Positions 12,359 to 27,463 are shown, counted from the first letter of the stretch. The stretch is DNA of 64,000 nt from Acholoe squamosa (GCA_949317995.1 OX439044.1:18004641-18068640); one strand, 5' to 3'. Notes: generated by a model not told the origin, from the sequence alone. Made by a program: numbers and translations.

Positions 12359-14251
12359 TCAGGTGCCATTTGCAGTCATGCTATGGATAGTTACCCTGTT
12401 GATGAAGAACCTGTCCTCCTCCCGGCTGAAGTATCTCCTGGTGGCAATGTTCTTTAGCCTTGGGAACATTCTGGTGAGAAAGTCCTCCAGCATGAAGGTG
12501 ACAGACAGCCTCTGGACGGTCTCAATGACCTTCCTGTTGTTATATACATAGGAGACAGAGTTGGAGAACAAGGCAATGAGGAAATTGGTGAGCATGATGG
12601 CCACCATGAAGGTATACACCACATGGAGTGTACGCTTACTTAAGTCATCCTCTACTTTGAACTTTCTATAGTCAACCATATTAAGCATGGTAATGATTGT
12701 AGTGTAGACAGCCACTGGGTAGGACCGGTATTCTTCAGGGCAATTGCCATCAGGATCAGGAGAAATCAGCCTAGCGAAAGCAATAGCAAAGGCAGCCAAG
12801 AAGACTGAGTAGACGAGGGTGAATTTGAGGACATCAGTCACCATTCTCTGTACAGCTATCACAAAGTGTCCAATCCAAGGCAGCATCTGGGCGAAGAACA
12901 TGATGGACCACACCAGGCCAACCCATGTCTCCATATAGATGAAAAGCAGCAGGGTTTGGGGGAAATCAAAGTTAGCCACTCTCCTCACCTGGAGCAGGGT
13001 TAAGCTGAAGAGGAGCCCAGAGTAGAGGAGAAACTGACACATAATGTAGAAGTCCCTGGAGATGAGGAGTCTTTTGTAACCAGTCGGTGTGTTGTACATT
13101 GCAGCATTTGTCCGCTGCCATATGTAAGCCACAATCCAAACTGTATAGAATATCACAGCCAGGAAGGAGTGAATGAGGAGATATATAGAAATCATGTCCT
13201 TTATCCAACCAGGAATAGAAATAAAAAGATCAGGGCAGGTAACTGTGCCATTGATAGAGGTAGGCTGATCGCGAGTCGCATACAGAGCACCCATAGTCTC
13301 GGTCGAGCCAGCCAAGTCAAACGTGATGAAAATGGTGAGAAAAATCATACGAGTTATGAACCAGAGCCAGATGAAAATTCTGTTGGCGGCAATCTTTGTC
13401 TTGACCCATGCCTGAATGATGCTTGAACGGAATAATTTCTGAGTAGTTGGGCGGGTCACCTTATGCTGGCTGAGGAGCATGAGAGACAGCAATGGTGACC
13501 TGTCTCTTCTTGAGTTGGCCCCAACTGACTCATAAGGAGTAATGTCAAACCACTCGATGGTGTAAACTCCATGGGACTCTTTTCGAGTTATGTACACTCC
13601 CTCAGTCTCAAAGATAGCAGTGAAGAGTGCAAAGGTCCCAAGCTGGGCAGCTAACTCCAGAGGCCTAAAACCAAATGAGTTTTCAAACATGAGCAGGTCA
13701 TGCCGCTTCTCCATGGTGATGACCTTTTTGAGATATACATAGGTGTTTGTGAGCTGCTCCTCCAGGGCGGGGTTAAGAAAAGCAATGTAGATGAGGGAAT
13801 GCACAATATTGTTTCTATTCTCATCATACTGTTTGACATCGACTCCATTTCTTAGCAAAAGGTCCATCACCTTATGTGCACCCACTACACCAGCGATGCA
13901 CCAGGGCCGGGTTAGAGGGCATACGCCAAAGGGCTTAAGGTCAATGCCCTGAACGAGATAACTCTGGATATCCTCCTGGAACCGGAACATACCATTAATG
14001 AGTCTATTCCGGTCGCCTTCATTGCTATTGTTTATAATGGTCTCGATGGTTTCTATCTCATTGTTCATTAGGGCCTTCAGCCAGCGTTGGGAGGTGACCA
14101 GGAAGGAAGTACTTCCATTGCTAACTGCCACCCCAGGACCAGTGCCCACCCCCACACCACCTCCTCCTCCATCCACACCATTCTCTGTGATGAGGTAGTT
14201 TTCATAAGTCTGAGTCCTATGTAGGTTCTCTATGGGGATAACCGCCGGCAT
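12359..14251 (-). CDS. TRPV-like ankyrin/TRP cation channel, paralogue 1 (single exon)
   Basis: The predicted 630-residue protein is an integral membrane, probably cation-conducting, channel subunit. The N-terminus (1-50) is low complexity with a Gly-rich stretch at 28-40. Residues about 53-215 contain degenerate ankyrin-like helix pairs (SQRWLKALM, VMDLLLRNGVDV, RPLELAAQLG). Six hydrophobic segments follow: S1 ~292-314, S2 ~350-378, S3 ~400-421, S4 ~433-456, S5 ~472-496 and S6 ~543-570. A short pore helix lies before the filter-like TMLNMVD at 521-527. An NGT glycosylation sequon (334-336) sits in the S1-S2 loop. The S4-S5 block LPWIGHFVIAVQRMV and the post-S6 block VQRLSV are shared with the paralogue at 56028. 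The start has G at -3 and is the most upstream ATG in frame. There is no intron in the coding region. The TRP fold is well supported by topology; placement in TRPV, TRPVL or a lineage-specific branch is not settled, and ligand or gating stimulus is unknown. Confidence 0.9.
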   Translation of the reverse strand: MPAVIPIENLHRTQTYENYLITENGVDGGGGGVGVGTGPGVAVSNGSTSFLVTSQRWLKALMNNEIETIETIINNSNEGDRNRLINGMFRFQEDIQSYLVQGIDLKPFGVCPLTRPWCIAGVVGAHKVMDLLLRNGVDVKQYDENRNNIVHSLIYIAFLNPALEEQLTNTYVYLKKVITMEKRHDLLMFENSFGFRPLELAAQLGTFALFTAIFETEGVYITRKESHGVYTIEWFDITPYESVGANSRRDRSPLLSLMLLSQHKVTRPTTQKLFRSSIIQAWVKTKIAANRIFIWLWFITRMIFLTIFITFDLAGSTETMGALYATRDQPTSINGTVTCPDLFISIPGWIKDMISIYLLIHSFLAVIFYTVWIVAYIWQRTNAAMYNTPTGYKRLLISRDFYIMCQFLLYSGLLFSLTLLQVRRVANFDFPQTLLLFIYMETWVGLVWSIMFFAQMLPWIGHFVIAVQRMVTDVLKFTLVYSVFLAAFAIAFARLISPDPDGNCPEEYRSYPVAVYTTIITMLNMVDYRKFKVEDDLSKRTLHVVYTFMVAIMLTNFLIALFSNSVSYVYNNRKVIETVQRLSVTFMLEDFLTRMFPRLKNIATRRYFSREEDRFFINRVTIHSMTANGT

Positions 14252-17071
<2,820 letters not shown>

Positions 17072-17639
17072 CATACAGACAGATACAGAGACAGAGAGAC
17101 GCAGAGATGCAGAGAGACAAAGACAGAGATACATAGAGAGGTTAAGAATGGAAAAGTAATACACCCCCCCCCCACACACACACACACACAAACATACACA
17201 AAATCTGGATACCGCAACACCAAGAACACGAAGGACGATATTATGTAGAGGGAGCGCGAAGAAGTACAAAATTTACTTAGTTGCGTGCAAATATAATCTG
17301 CTTAATACTGCTCAACCGCGGCCCAAACCAAATTTACAACTGCTCAGAACCACCTGTTATGGAGCATTGCAAATGGTTGAGTAAATGCATTAACCCAGGG
17401 GTCCCATCGGTTAAAGCAGACAGGGTGTCTGATTATATAAAAAAATAGAAGTATGCATCCATCCCACTCTCAAAACAGGGAAGAAAGAAGAAAAGTAAAA
17501 TAAAAACACAGCAAAAGGGGTGGTAGACACTATGGTAGAAACTACCCCGATGTCCTTGTGCATCGAGAATGCATTTTGGGCGTGGTCGCCTTAGTCAAGT
17601 GATACGTCCCAGCAAATTGTCGTTATCTGTCGCCATGAT
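17072..17639. other. Non-coding, nothing recognised
   Basis: AG-rich margin of the microsatellite, then unique-looking sequence without a supported gene. Confidence 0.4.
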
Positions 17640-18110
17640 TGGTCATCAATGGTGACTCCTTTCTGAGTGATAACTCACTGCGTCATCTTTTGCTACTGTG
17701 TGTCAGTCTCACATGGCATGGCGATTTATCACAACAGTTGCCAACATGATCTCACTCACTGCGTGAGTATGTGCCACCCCTTGTCATCCCTCACAAAGCA
17801 TGGTAACTTATCACCACCATCGCCAAAATGGATCTAACTCACTGCGTGAGTATGTGCCACTGCCTGTCAACTCTCAGTCAGAATGGCAACTTTTCACCTG
17901 CATTGCCACATGGCTCTCACTCACTGTGTGAGTGTGTATCACTCCTTGTTAATCTTCTCTGAAAATGGCGACTTATCACCACCATTGCCAACATTGGTCT
18001 CACTCAATACATGAATTTGTGTCACTCCAAGTCAATGCTCTCTGAGGATTGCATCATCTGTCACTCTCACTCACAGTGGCAACTTATCACCACCATTGCC
18101 AAAGTTGTTG
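17640..18110. repeat. Minisatellite, ~95-bp unit, about five diverged copies
   Basis: Each unit contains TTATCACCACCATTGCCAA-like and ACTCACTGCGTGAGTATGTG-like blocks in the same order. The ACTCACTGCGTGAGT core is itself nearly palindromic. Copies differ by 15-25 percent by eye. Confidence 0.75.
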
Positions 18111-18296
18111 AGACAGCACCACTGTTCAACATGTAGCCTATCTAGGAAGTGTGGGCATGAAGTATAAGTCCCATACGTATCAAATGTGCTTTGTTTCACA
18201 CTGATTTCCATGTAATACTTCAGAGTTGAATCAAACAAGATTATATAGAGAGAATATCAATTGAATTTAGATAGAGTTATCTCTAAAATGAAAGCA

Positions 18297-18410
18297 ACTA
18301 TCCATAAACACCTTTTCTCTGGTTACAGGAAAAATACATAGGGGAATATCAACATGAACACCTTGTCTGTGGTTAGAGGGAAGATACATATGGCAATACC
18401 TTCTCTGGCA
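18297..18410. repeat. Two-copy tandem duplication, ~58-bp unit
   Basis: The phrase AACACCTTTTCTCTGGTTA, then AGATACATA and GGCAATA, occurs twice in direct orientation with differences. Confidence 0.6.
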
Positions 18411-18479
18411 AAACATACTTTGATCTGGCAGATGTGAGGCTGCATGATTACCAATGTCGATGATCATGAGCTTTTCATC

Positions 18480-19060
18480 TAACAAGGTGAGTGATCACCA
18501 GCGTCGCCATCCCTGGTGAGTCTGAGTGATCACCATTCTCGCCATCCATGGTGAACCTGCGCTATGACGTGGTGCGCGTTTCATCTAGCGAGGTGAGTGA
18601 TCACTCGTGTCGCCATCCCTGGTGAGTGTGGGTGATCAAGATCCTCACCCTCTGTGGTGAACCTGTGCTATCACGAGGTACGCGTTTTATCTAGCAAAGT
18701 GACTGATCACAATCCTTGCTATCCGTGGTGAATGTGTATTATGACGTGGTGTGCGTCTCATCTAGCGAAGTGAGTGATCACTCATGTCGCCATCCCTGGT
18801 GAGGATGAGTGATCACTCATGTCGCCATCCCTGGTGAGGATGAGTGATCACGATCCTCGCCATCCCTGGTGAACATGTGCTATGACGAGGTGCGTGTTTC
18901 ATCTAGCGAGGTGAGTGATCACCCGCGTCGCCATCCCTGGTGAGTCTGAGTGATCACCATCCTCGTCATCTGAGGTGAGGCCATGTGATCACCACCATTG
19001 CTATTCCTGGTGATCTTGTGCTATAGCGACGTCGTGTTCCATCTAGCGACATGTGTAAGC
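18480..19060. repeat. Higher-order minisatellite, ~35-bp basic unit
   Basis: The basic unit resembles GAGTGATCACCATTCTCGCC followed by ATCCCTGGTGA. Units are grouped into larger blocks that each end in TTTCATCTAGCGAG. Those block ends fall near 18476, 18583, 18689, 18760, 18901 and 19041, so spacings are 106-107, 71, 141 and 140 bp, all near multiples of 35. The palindrome GTGATCAC or TGATCA occurs in nearly every unit. Confidence 0.8.
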
Positions 19061-19285
19061 CACTTCACACAGGTTGACGAGGAGTCACGACAATTTGCTG
19101 GGGTAGAAGTGAGGGGTGTGTATGTGGGAGAGATGTATGGCGGCGGCACAGAAAATAAAAGGGTGCTTATAGAATTAGATATCTGTATACCTATGTAGGA
19201 GGATTTGACGTGCGTCAGTGCGTCTAAGTATAGCTGATACATCTAGGCAAATCTGTATGAGAATATCACTCAGATGTTTCTGCTG

Positions 19286-19287
<2 letters not shown>

Positions 19288-19350
<63 letters not shown>

Positions 19351-19383
19351 CAGAGACAGAGACAGAGACAGAGACAGACAGAC

Positions 19384-19420
<37 letters not shown>

Positions 19421-19640
19421 GACAGAGACACAGTCAGACAGAGAAAGAAAAAGACAGAGACAGAGTCGCATACAGTAATCCTTGAGAGAAATACAGAACT
19501 GAATTGACAGGACAGACATGTGTAGGAATAGAGAGACAGAGACAGACAGAGAAACAGAGAATTGCATACAGTAATCCTTGAGAGAAATACAGACCTGAAT
19601 TGACAGGACAGACATGTGTAGGAATGGAGACAGAGAGACA
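19288..19640. repeat. (GA)n/(GACA)n microsatellite plus 96-bp tandem duplication
   Basis: Pure GA repeats are followed by GACAGA and GACA blocks to about 19440. A 96-bp unit starting GCATACAGTAATCCTTGAGA is then present twice (19468 and 19564). Serine/leucine or arginine/glutamate-rich frames here are artefacts. Confidence 0.9.
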
Positions 19641-20233
19641 TATACATAGACTGCTAGACACAGACAGAAGTAGAAAAATACAGACAACCGTGATGAGCAT
19701 TAAGGAAGAGGAGAAGGGGGGGGGGGGTCATGGTCAATAAACCAGGAATGGAGTACTTTACAAATATTTGTTATCCAAGACCATGTATTTTAAGACAAGG
19801 CGATCGTCCCTCTGAACTGCAGGCAAAGCCTTCGGGGAACCACGGTGTGGCTTCTGGGTCAAGTCAAGTCTACAGGAAGTTTATGATCGTGTATTATATG
19901 GTTTCTTTGAAATGAATCCTAATATGAGGGTGGGAGATAATGGTAAGAAAAGGTATTTAATTTAGGCAAGGGCAATTGCTATACCATGAGCTCCTCTACT
20001 GGGATCAAGGTTGTATTAATAGATCATGAGGGTTTACAACTACTCATTGATAACGTTTTAACGAGAATATATTATATGAATGGTCACATGAAGAGCTCAG
20101 GGGGAATTTCTCAAAAGTGCTATCTAACAATGTTGAGAAATACACTGCATGAAAGCCAGACAGATTTTAAGACAAAGCGAGGCTGTTTAAGGGAGATTGT
20201 TATTTCTAATCTCTGCCAAACCACAACAACATA

Positions 20234-21198
20234 CAGTCAACTCTCTAGTTATGGTCACCTCTCTAATGTGGTCACCTAGCCATTGTGGTCACTTTTGGAA
20301 AGAACCCAATTATTTTCCTCTTTATTCTAATGCAATGAACTCTTTGCAATGTGGTCACCTCTCTAATGTGGTCACCTCTCCTTGTGGTCACTAATTTCCA
20401 GTTAAAAAGTCACTTTTACTCTCTCTATTGTGGTCATTCCAAATAGCAAATGGTCAAATTATATAGGCAATTTACTAGAAAAAGTAACCTTTTTGCCTCT
20501 TTCTTTTCTAACATGGGGATTAGAAAATTACCAATTAAGAATATGATGCAATTTTTTTCTAGTGCATTTCCTATCCTGCTGGAGCACTCTTGTCAATGGG
20601 GAGATAAGGCTGATAAGGGCCCAGCTGGTAACTGTGACACCACTCTTTCTCCATAGAATCTAGGGGAAGTCTTACTACCCACCTACCAGCTCCTTTGAAG
20701 AGCTCTAGGTGGTGTTAGGCAGCCTGTGGAGTAGCAGGACTTCTCTGTGCACCTCCCAGTCCCTTTGAAGTCTTGTAGGGGGTGGGAGGTGGCCTTTGGG
20801 GTAGCAGGACTTCTCTGTGCACCTTCCAGCCCCTTTGAAGTCTTGTAGGGGGTGGGAGGTGGCCTGTGGGGTAGCAGGACTTCTCTGTGCACCTCCCAGT
20901 CCCTTTGAAGTCTTGTAGGGGGTGGGAGGCGGCCTGTTGGGTAGCAGGACTTCTCTGTGCACCTCCCAGTCCCTTTGAAGTCTTGTAGGGGGTGGGAGTT
21001 GGCCTGTGGGGTAGCAGGACTTCTCTGTGCACCTTCCAGCCCCTTTGAAGTCTTGTAGAGGGTGTTTTGGGTAGATCAAGACCACCTTAACTCAATCATA
21101 TATACCATTAACATGAGACTCTTTCTAATGTGGTCACCTCGCCAATGTGGTCACTTTTGGAAAGAAGGAATGGTGACCACATTACAGAGAGTTGACTG
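20234..21198. mobile_element. pogo/Tigger-like non-autonomous element, 965 bp, TA-flanked
   Basis: The left end reads CAGTCAACTCTCTAGTTATG and the complemented right end CAGTCAACTCTCTGTAATGT; both continue with GGTCACC. TA flanks both ends (20232-20233, 21199-21200). Internal phrases of the type TCTAATGTGGTCACCTC recur near both ends. There is no transposase frame. The centre is a 70-bp minisatellite, listed separately. Terminal CAGT plus TA duplication fits Tc1/mariner-pogo elements. Confidence 0.8.
20663..21062. repeat. 70-bp minisatellite inside the pogo-like element
   Basis: GTAGCAGGACTTCTCTGTGC recurs at 20731, 20801, 20871, 20941 and 21011, exactly 70 bp apart. Units are nearly identical, so the array is homogenised. 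Because 70 is not a multiple of three, each minus-strand open frame cycles through all three readings of the unit; these frames are not evidence of a gene. Confidence 0.95.
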
Positions 21199-21200
21199 TA

Positions 21201-23156
21201 CTCCCTGGGCATATGAATCCCCCTCTGCGGAACATTTAACATCGCCTAATGAGGGAAATCTCCTTGTAATCAGCGATTTCTTATTTTACCCATTGAACTC
21301 CATCTGGGACTTATTATCAACAACACAGGTATCTTAAAATCTAGGCTTCCATTCAAGTGCAAGGATACAAATAAAAAGCCTGCAGCAGCAGCGTCTATGC
21401 TGGCGGTTAGCACACTCCACCCACCACGCCAGGTTAAACAGTGTACCCTGAGCAGGACCATCTCTCACTAACTTTGATTGGCGTTATTGGAAAATACCCT
21501 CCTCGGCTTATTTAGCTGTGTAGCAGATGACATTGCAGAGGACATCATTGAGCCATGATTCCCCCTTACCTGCCAGAAGCACACCGATGGCGCCATTGTC
21601 TATTGATGCTGGTCCATTAGGGGTTTAACAATGGCCTTTGGTAATACCAGTACACAGCAGTCCCGCATGTAAAATCTCTCTATGCTACCTTTCACCAGAG
21701 GCAGCTGTCACATATCTGCATAGTCATCACTCTGTGAAAGGGGAGAGAAAAATGAGGTCCTGGAATGTTTTGTCTATTGACTTTTGATTTCCCTTTCAAT
21801 TCATACGACCACTTCCTTTTGCAGAGCACAAAAAAAAAAGATTAAATGCATTCACTTTCATCTGTCTTTTTCAAATGGTGTATAGAATCTGTAAGGAATA
21901 TACATGTGTGAATTCACTACAACATTATAATGGTCGCAGTGTGAAATAATGTGGAAATCTTTGAGAATAACTAGAAACATTATAACAAAGATAAAAGAAT
22001 ATGCATTGCCAAGAACTGTGAATACCTTATTCAGCAAGTTTCCTTTGTAAAGTGGCAATAGAGATATATCCAAGCTTCGAATAACTGTACGATGAATGTT
22101 GATGATATTCCAATAGACATATTGACCAGAGTGTTTCAATTGATCCCAGATGAATTATTATAGGGATACAAAGGATCACTCTAGATAAGTAGGCTACTCC
22201 TGTTTGACCTCATATGCTTCTATGCTACCTTGTGCACAATCTCAGTGGGCAAATCACAGATGACTTGAGCTATAGATCTGTGTGCAGCGCAAAGGCAACC
22301 ATTGAGGTTCCCCCTGATACACCTTCAGTCCTAATTACATAGTCCCTTCACGATGTGCAATGTGCCGTGTGAGCCAAGTCCAGGTTATGAGATCTATTGT
22401 AACACTACGTCATTACCGAGCCATATGGGATGCACACCCAATATGGCAGCATAGATGTGCTTAGTTCAGATATAGTCGTGGATACCTACAATGATTTGAG
22501 TCTCTATTTCCTTTCTATCTGACAAAATTCTCTCAAATTTTCCAATCCGGAGCTACTCCCAAAGGATGTTCTTGTTGCATTCTCCATGCTCCGGTCAGCT
22601 TACCTGTATCTATACACATAATAGGGAAAAGTCATTGCAATTCTAGAGTTCATTTCACAGTATCTGTAAAGTGCATTGCAAGGTGTCAACAAATATGACT
22701 GATAGGTATAGCTAGTCCCCATCTTAAGACTAATAACCAGTCATTAGGATTAGTCGTGGCGTTCAATTTTGTCATGTGTATTTGCACTTATCCTGGGTGA
22801 CGGGATGTCATATCTTTTTGAAGGAACAACATGTTAACACAGACCTTTTCAGCACTACCAACGGATAATTATACTTAGTAAGTCTTTTCTTTATGATATT
22901 ATGATAAATGTATATCTAATTATGTCTTGCGTGATCTGAATATCGATAAAGTTTCCTTCTCTCATTCTTGTATAATCAAAAGCCTAATAATGATGGGTGT
23001 GGTCCATGGGTGTGTATAATTACAGATCAGAGGGGGTTAATCACATCTGATGGCCATATCTCTGTATTACTCAGTCTCAGCCAACTACCAATTAACATAA
23101 TTAGATGGCAATCATCCCTATTACTTATGGAGTAATCCTATGGTGAAATACTAGCG
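21201..23156. other. Non-coding, nothing recognised
   Basis: No supported gene, microsatellite or terminal-repeat element over about 2 kb. Confidence 0.4.
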
Positions 23157-23159
23157 TTA

Positions 23160-23689
23160 AGGTCAAATCCCACAACGTGAAAATGGGTAGCAAATCCTTG
23201 TGATATAGGATATGTGGTTGCTTAGCCGATATTGGGGTGGTGATATCGTCTAAGGAAGGCCTATAACGGGATAATAACCCTTGCCAAAGTGCTGGTATTT
23301 GGGGAGTGAAATACATCAAAAGTTTTTGATATTTTTCTCACAAGAGGCCAGAAATCTCTGTGATATAGGGAAATTCCCTGTGATTTAGAGGAAAAAAAGA
23401 ACCTTTAGTAAATCACAAGACATCTGTATATTTTTCATAAATCAGGACCCAAGTTCCACACACTATAGCCATAAGAATGTTGTACTTGTGAATCAAAGTA
23501 GCAACTAGTCAGTACAGAGATGAATATCACAGACATTTCCCTTCCCATAGTGGCTAGTAGTGGGGTTTGAGAAAGGTAGGAGTGGTATGGGAACCCTTGT
23601 GAATTTTGTTTTTGACAAGACTCCAAGGCTTCCGATATCCAGAATCACAGGCGTTTTAGACCCATTTTTCACGTAGTGGGAGTTGGCCT
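23160..23689. mobile_element. PIF/Harbinger-like MITE, 530 bp, TTA duplication
   Basis: The left end reads AGGTCAAATCCCACAACGTG and the complemented right end AGGCCAACTCCCACTACGTG, continuing as AAAA(A)TGGGT on both sides. TTA lies directly outside both ends (23157-23159 and 23690-23692), the 3-bp duplication typical of PIF/Harbinger. A related terminus (GGTCAAATCCCACA) is found at 60827-61078. No transposase. Confidence 0.7.
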
Positions 23690-23692
23690 TTA

Positions 23693-25962
23693 CAAAGGTT
23701 TCAGACCCTCTTCCATCAATTCTTGTCACGTTTATGGGTTAACTTCATGATTCACCTGGTGACTAAGATGTATTTAACGAGGTTAAACAATTAATTGGTA
23801 TTGAAGACAAAAATAACATGTGGTGCATCTCGTTCTGATCCGATTCATCTGATTCATGATAATTTGAATATTTTCGTAGTAGAAAATTCAATTCCCTATA
23901 TATGCTGTAAAGGAGGCTTATATTCAATATATCGTGTTTTTCTGTTGATTTTGGATTAGGAGAAATGCCAATCTAATCATTAAGACTCCATTCTGAAAGT
24001 TCTAATTATTAAAAACAGGCCTACTCTCTCGGTTAGCATTAGGTGCACTGTTTTGCCAAGGTTATTTTCAGGTAGACGTGTTTATTTTCTGTCTGCATAA
24101 GCCTTTGTGCTGGACGGGGAATTGATGTTTTATCTTCTAAGGCTTCTGGCTGGGGATTCCATGCTATGTTTGCTAATGAATCTAGCTCAGTGTCAGGAAA
24201 AAGGGATTATATTTCCAATGCTCCAACACATGACGCTAAATAGGCTTATGGGTAGACAAGTTCCTGTTCAAAAGGGGTTTATCCATGTAGAAGCAATGGT
24301 CAATATTATAATAGTGACCAGAGTGCACGGTAACTATGGGCTGGGGGATAAGGAAATGTCTGTATATGTTTAAGCCTTTTATATAGGAGGTTTATTGCAG
24401 AGAGCAATATATATGTATACACAAGTAATAGGGATGCTGGAAGAGGAACAACATATATTGAACTGGTGTTTGAACAACTGCTTTACAATCAATAAAAATC
24501 CAAACTGATGGGATCGACTAGATGGTAGGTTGAACTAGACCCTTATAAATTGAGGATTCAGACTTAATGATATACAAACGATATTGTTCCTTATGCCAAC
24601 CATACTGACTTTTTATTGACTTTATCAGACGGCGGGTATCCAGCAACTTTTGGAAGAGGATCACGCCATTATTTCAACGATATCTTTTTACAGAGCAGTG
24701 ATGTGAGATACCTAACTGCCACTACATGAACGCTCCACTATAGAAACCCTGGCCGAAGACGCTGAGAAATAACTCTTAATGAAAGGAGTGGATCCGTCAG
24801 TATAAATAATTGAAAAAATTTAAGAGGAAAATTAGCTACTTTAAATAGCCATATTCCCCTGGCGAACACATATATGAAAAATGGGTCTTGTTGACAGAAT
24901 ATCAAAAACTTTATTTTCACCTTCTTTTAAATGGTTATGCCACCTGCTGGTCAAAAACTTGTGGTTGACTATAAGGAAAAGGATTGTAGCCACTTAACTC
25001 TTCCTTTACCAACTACGCATTAATGCGTAGTTTTGGCCGATTTTGGACTGATTTTGAGAACACTATAACTTCCACAAAATCCATTGAAACTCTTCGATTT
25101 TTTTGTTAGACTTAACTTGAGTTGGGTTCTCCACAGAGACCAAAGAGTTAGTCTCTATCTCTTATCCTTTTAGCATGGCAGTTTTACAAACTTGAGACAA
25201 AATATTAAATTACCCTAAAAGTTTTCCATAGATTTAATCAATATTTAGACTAAAAATCATGAAAAATGTCAAATAATATTGCTTTTTTTGGTGAAAATTG
25301 ATTTTGTACATTTTTTCATGCTCAACAAAATGGCATGGGAATTTTTAGTGTATTTTGATGCATTATTGGCCGTTTTGGCTGGTAACCATGGCAACAGATA
25401 TGAAAAAATGCCGATTTTGCATGGTTTTTGTTGCCATGGTAACCGAAAAAAGAATGTCTTCCAAAATGCATTATCTGCCATAATTCCAACAAAAGTAGAT
25501 ATTTACTACAATATGCACTTTATATCAGTGCATATTATAGTTAATGTGTTGATCGAGTGTACCGGTAATAATTAATAATGAAACATTATAATGATATAAC
25601 AATAAATATGGAATAAATAAGAAGACATTGGGTTTGGTGAGAATTGACTTTGTCAATATCAATCCTATACATGCCTTTATTAAATAAGACAATAATTAAC
25701 AATATACAATATAAATAACAATATAAAATACATATAATCACAATATACTACAGTAACAATTAAAGTTTAAAATTTCCAGCACCACCCAGCGTGGTGTAAG
25801 CTGCCCGAATATATTAAGCCAATTGGCCGTTAGTTCAACTGCTGGAGCTTATATACTGGAGGAAATGTTATGTGTGACGTCATAGAAAACCATGCGTGCA
25901 GGGTAAAGTAGTACCAACGTATCACTCATTAATTATATATATATACCTGGGAGTATATAGTC

Positions 25963-25967
<5 letters not shown>
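23693..25967. other. Non-coding; palindrome and element fragment
   Basis: Contains a fragment related to the 9331 MITE (about 24630-24695), a perfect 22-bp palindrome AACTACGCATTAATGCGTAG-TT centred at 25021 (25011-25032), and the paired X-box motifs listed separately. No supported gene. Confidence 0.45.
25382..25443. promoter_or_regulatory. Two RFX X-box-like sites in inverted orientation
   Basis: GTAACCATGGCAAC (25382-25395) and GTTGCCATGGTAAC (25430-25443) both fit the RFX X-box consensus GTNRCC-N2-RGYAAC and are inverted copies 34 bp apart. RFX factors control ciliary genes in animals. No gene start is visible nearby, so the sites may be carried by a repeat rather than be functional. Confidence 0.35.

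Positions 25968-26022
<55 letters not shown>
25968..26022. repeat. (AT)n microsatellite
   Basis: A pure alternating AT run of about 55 bp. Confidence 0.95.
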
Positions 26023-26025
<3 letters not shown>

Positions 26026-27431
26026 TATTTCACGCCATGTACTTCCTTAAAAAAGACACAGCCTTTATGGCTAGAGCCAGGAATATGGTAGTATAACGTC
26101 ACCTACTGGCCACATGTACCATTGAACCTATAATGGACGCTGGTAGATAAACGTTGATTAACGGTATTCAACATCGATTCAACGTTCAGCTCCCATATGT
26201 ATAGGGGCATTATTAGACTGGTGACAGTCCCTGAGCTCTCCTCCCAACGCCACTATATCCCACATCCATTTCCTTCTCTGCTGGGCTCATAGATTCATTA
26301 GAGATTTATTCACTAGAAATGTTTTTAATTTTCATTTCCCAACTTATTTCAATTCTATCATATTAACATCTATGGCATTTTAATAAAGGAAATCACAGGG
26401 ACACCTGTGTTAGTATGGCAAACAAATAGATGGATCATTTTTTTCAACCTTCACAATGTAATAAGGGGATCCGACTCTCTCTCTTCCTTAAAGATAACGT
26501 GCACCGCTCACATGTTATATATCGTTATTCTATTTGCCTGTTTCTGTGTGGAATACTTATTCTCAATGCGTGTAAATACGAGAAAGATCATATTCTCGTT
26601 TTGCAACTCAATTTTATCATAATTCAGGTTTCAGAAAGAAGGTCAATTCTGGTGTCATGCTGATATCATATGTGAGAAAACAAGCAGAAGGGATCACCCA
26701 TGTGCCCCCAGGTGGATGTCCTTTCCTACTTGCCTGCACACGATAATGAATTACATAAGGGCTCTTTCACACCTGCAGTAGTGAGCCCTGAACATGGTTA
26801 ATTGACGTCGCTAACGCAAACAGAGGCGAGCCCCCAAATTGTCCAGATTAGCATGTAATATGTGCCCTTGGCAAAATACGTTTCTATATTGGCCAATCGA
26901 AACGATATCATAATTACAGACGGGAGGCAATTGAAACATTACATGCTAATCATCTGGGTGTGGCCTAAGATGAGAATCCAGGTCGACATCAAGACAATAA
27001 GTGTTATTATCTTATGCATCTATCCGGCAGATGGGTAATTTCAGTTTAAAGGGTCTCAACTTTCACTGCTAATGTCACACTGGTCTAGAAAATTTCTTGT
27101 GTTGAATCAAGTAAATCTCATGTTAGAGATGACACCGAGACCTAAAAGTGCATTTTAAAAATTAACAGACTTGGTTAATTTTAAGTCGACTTTTGGTCTT
27201 AGCTACGCCAACTCCAACCTCAGCAAACGAGGTTTAACGTTTTGCTTCATACATCAGCATATAACAAACCCATTCTCAAGGCTTTAAAGTTCAATATCTC
27301 AGCAACCGCTCTCACGATCAACTTGATCTAAGATGCATCTTGAAGGACATAAAAAACAGACTTATAATTAATGCATTACAACAACAACCAATAGAGTTCT
27401 TTCATTAATACACCTCCACTTGACCCCCCCC

Positions 27432-27463
<32 letters not shown>

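Noticed and set aside
19175-19700. Minus-strand frame of 170 codons rich in Ser, Leu and Cys
   Set aside because: It is a reading of (GA)n and (GACA)n repeats plus a tandem duplication.
20683-21085. Minus-strand frames of 69-126 codons with regular Cys and Pro
   Set aside because: The 70-bp minisatellite cycles through all frames, so openness is a by-product of the repeat.
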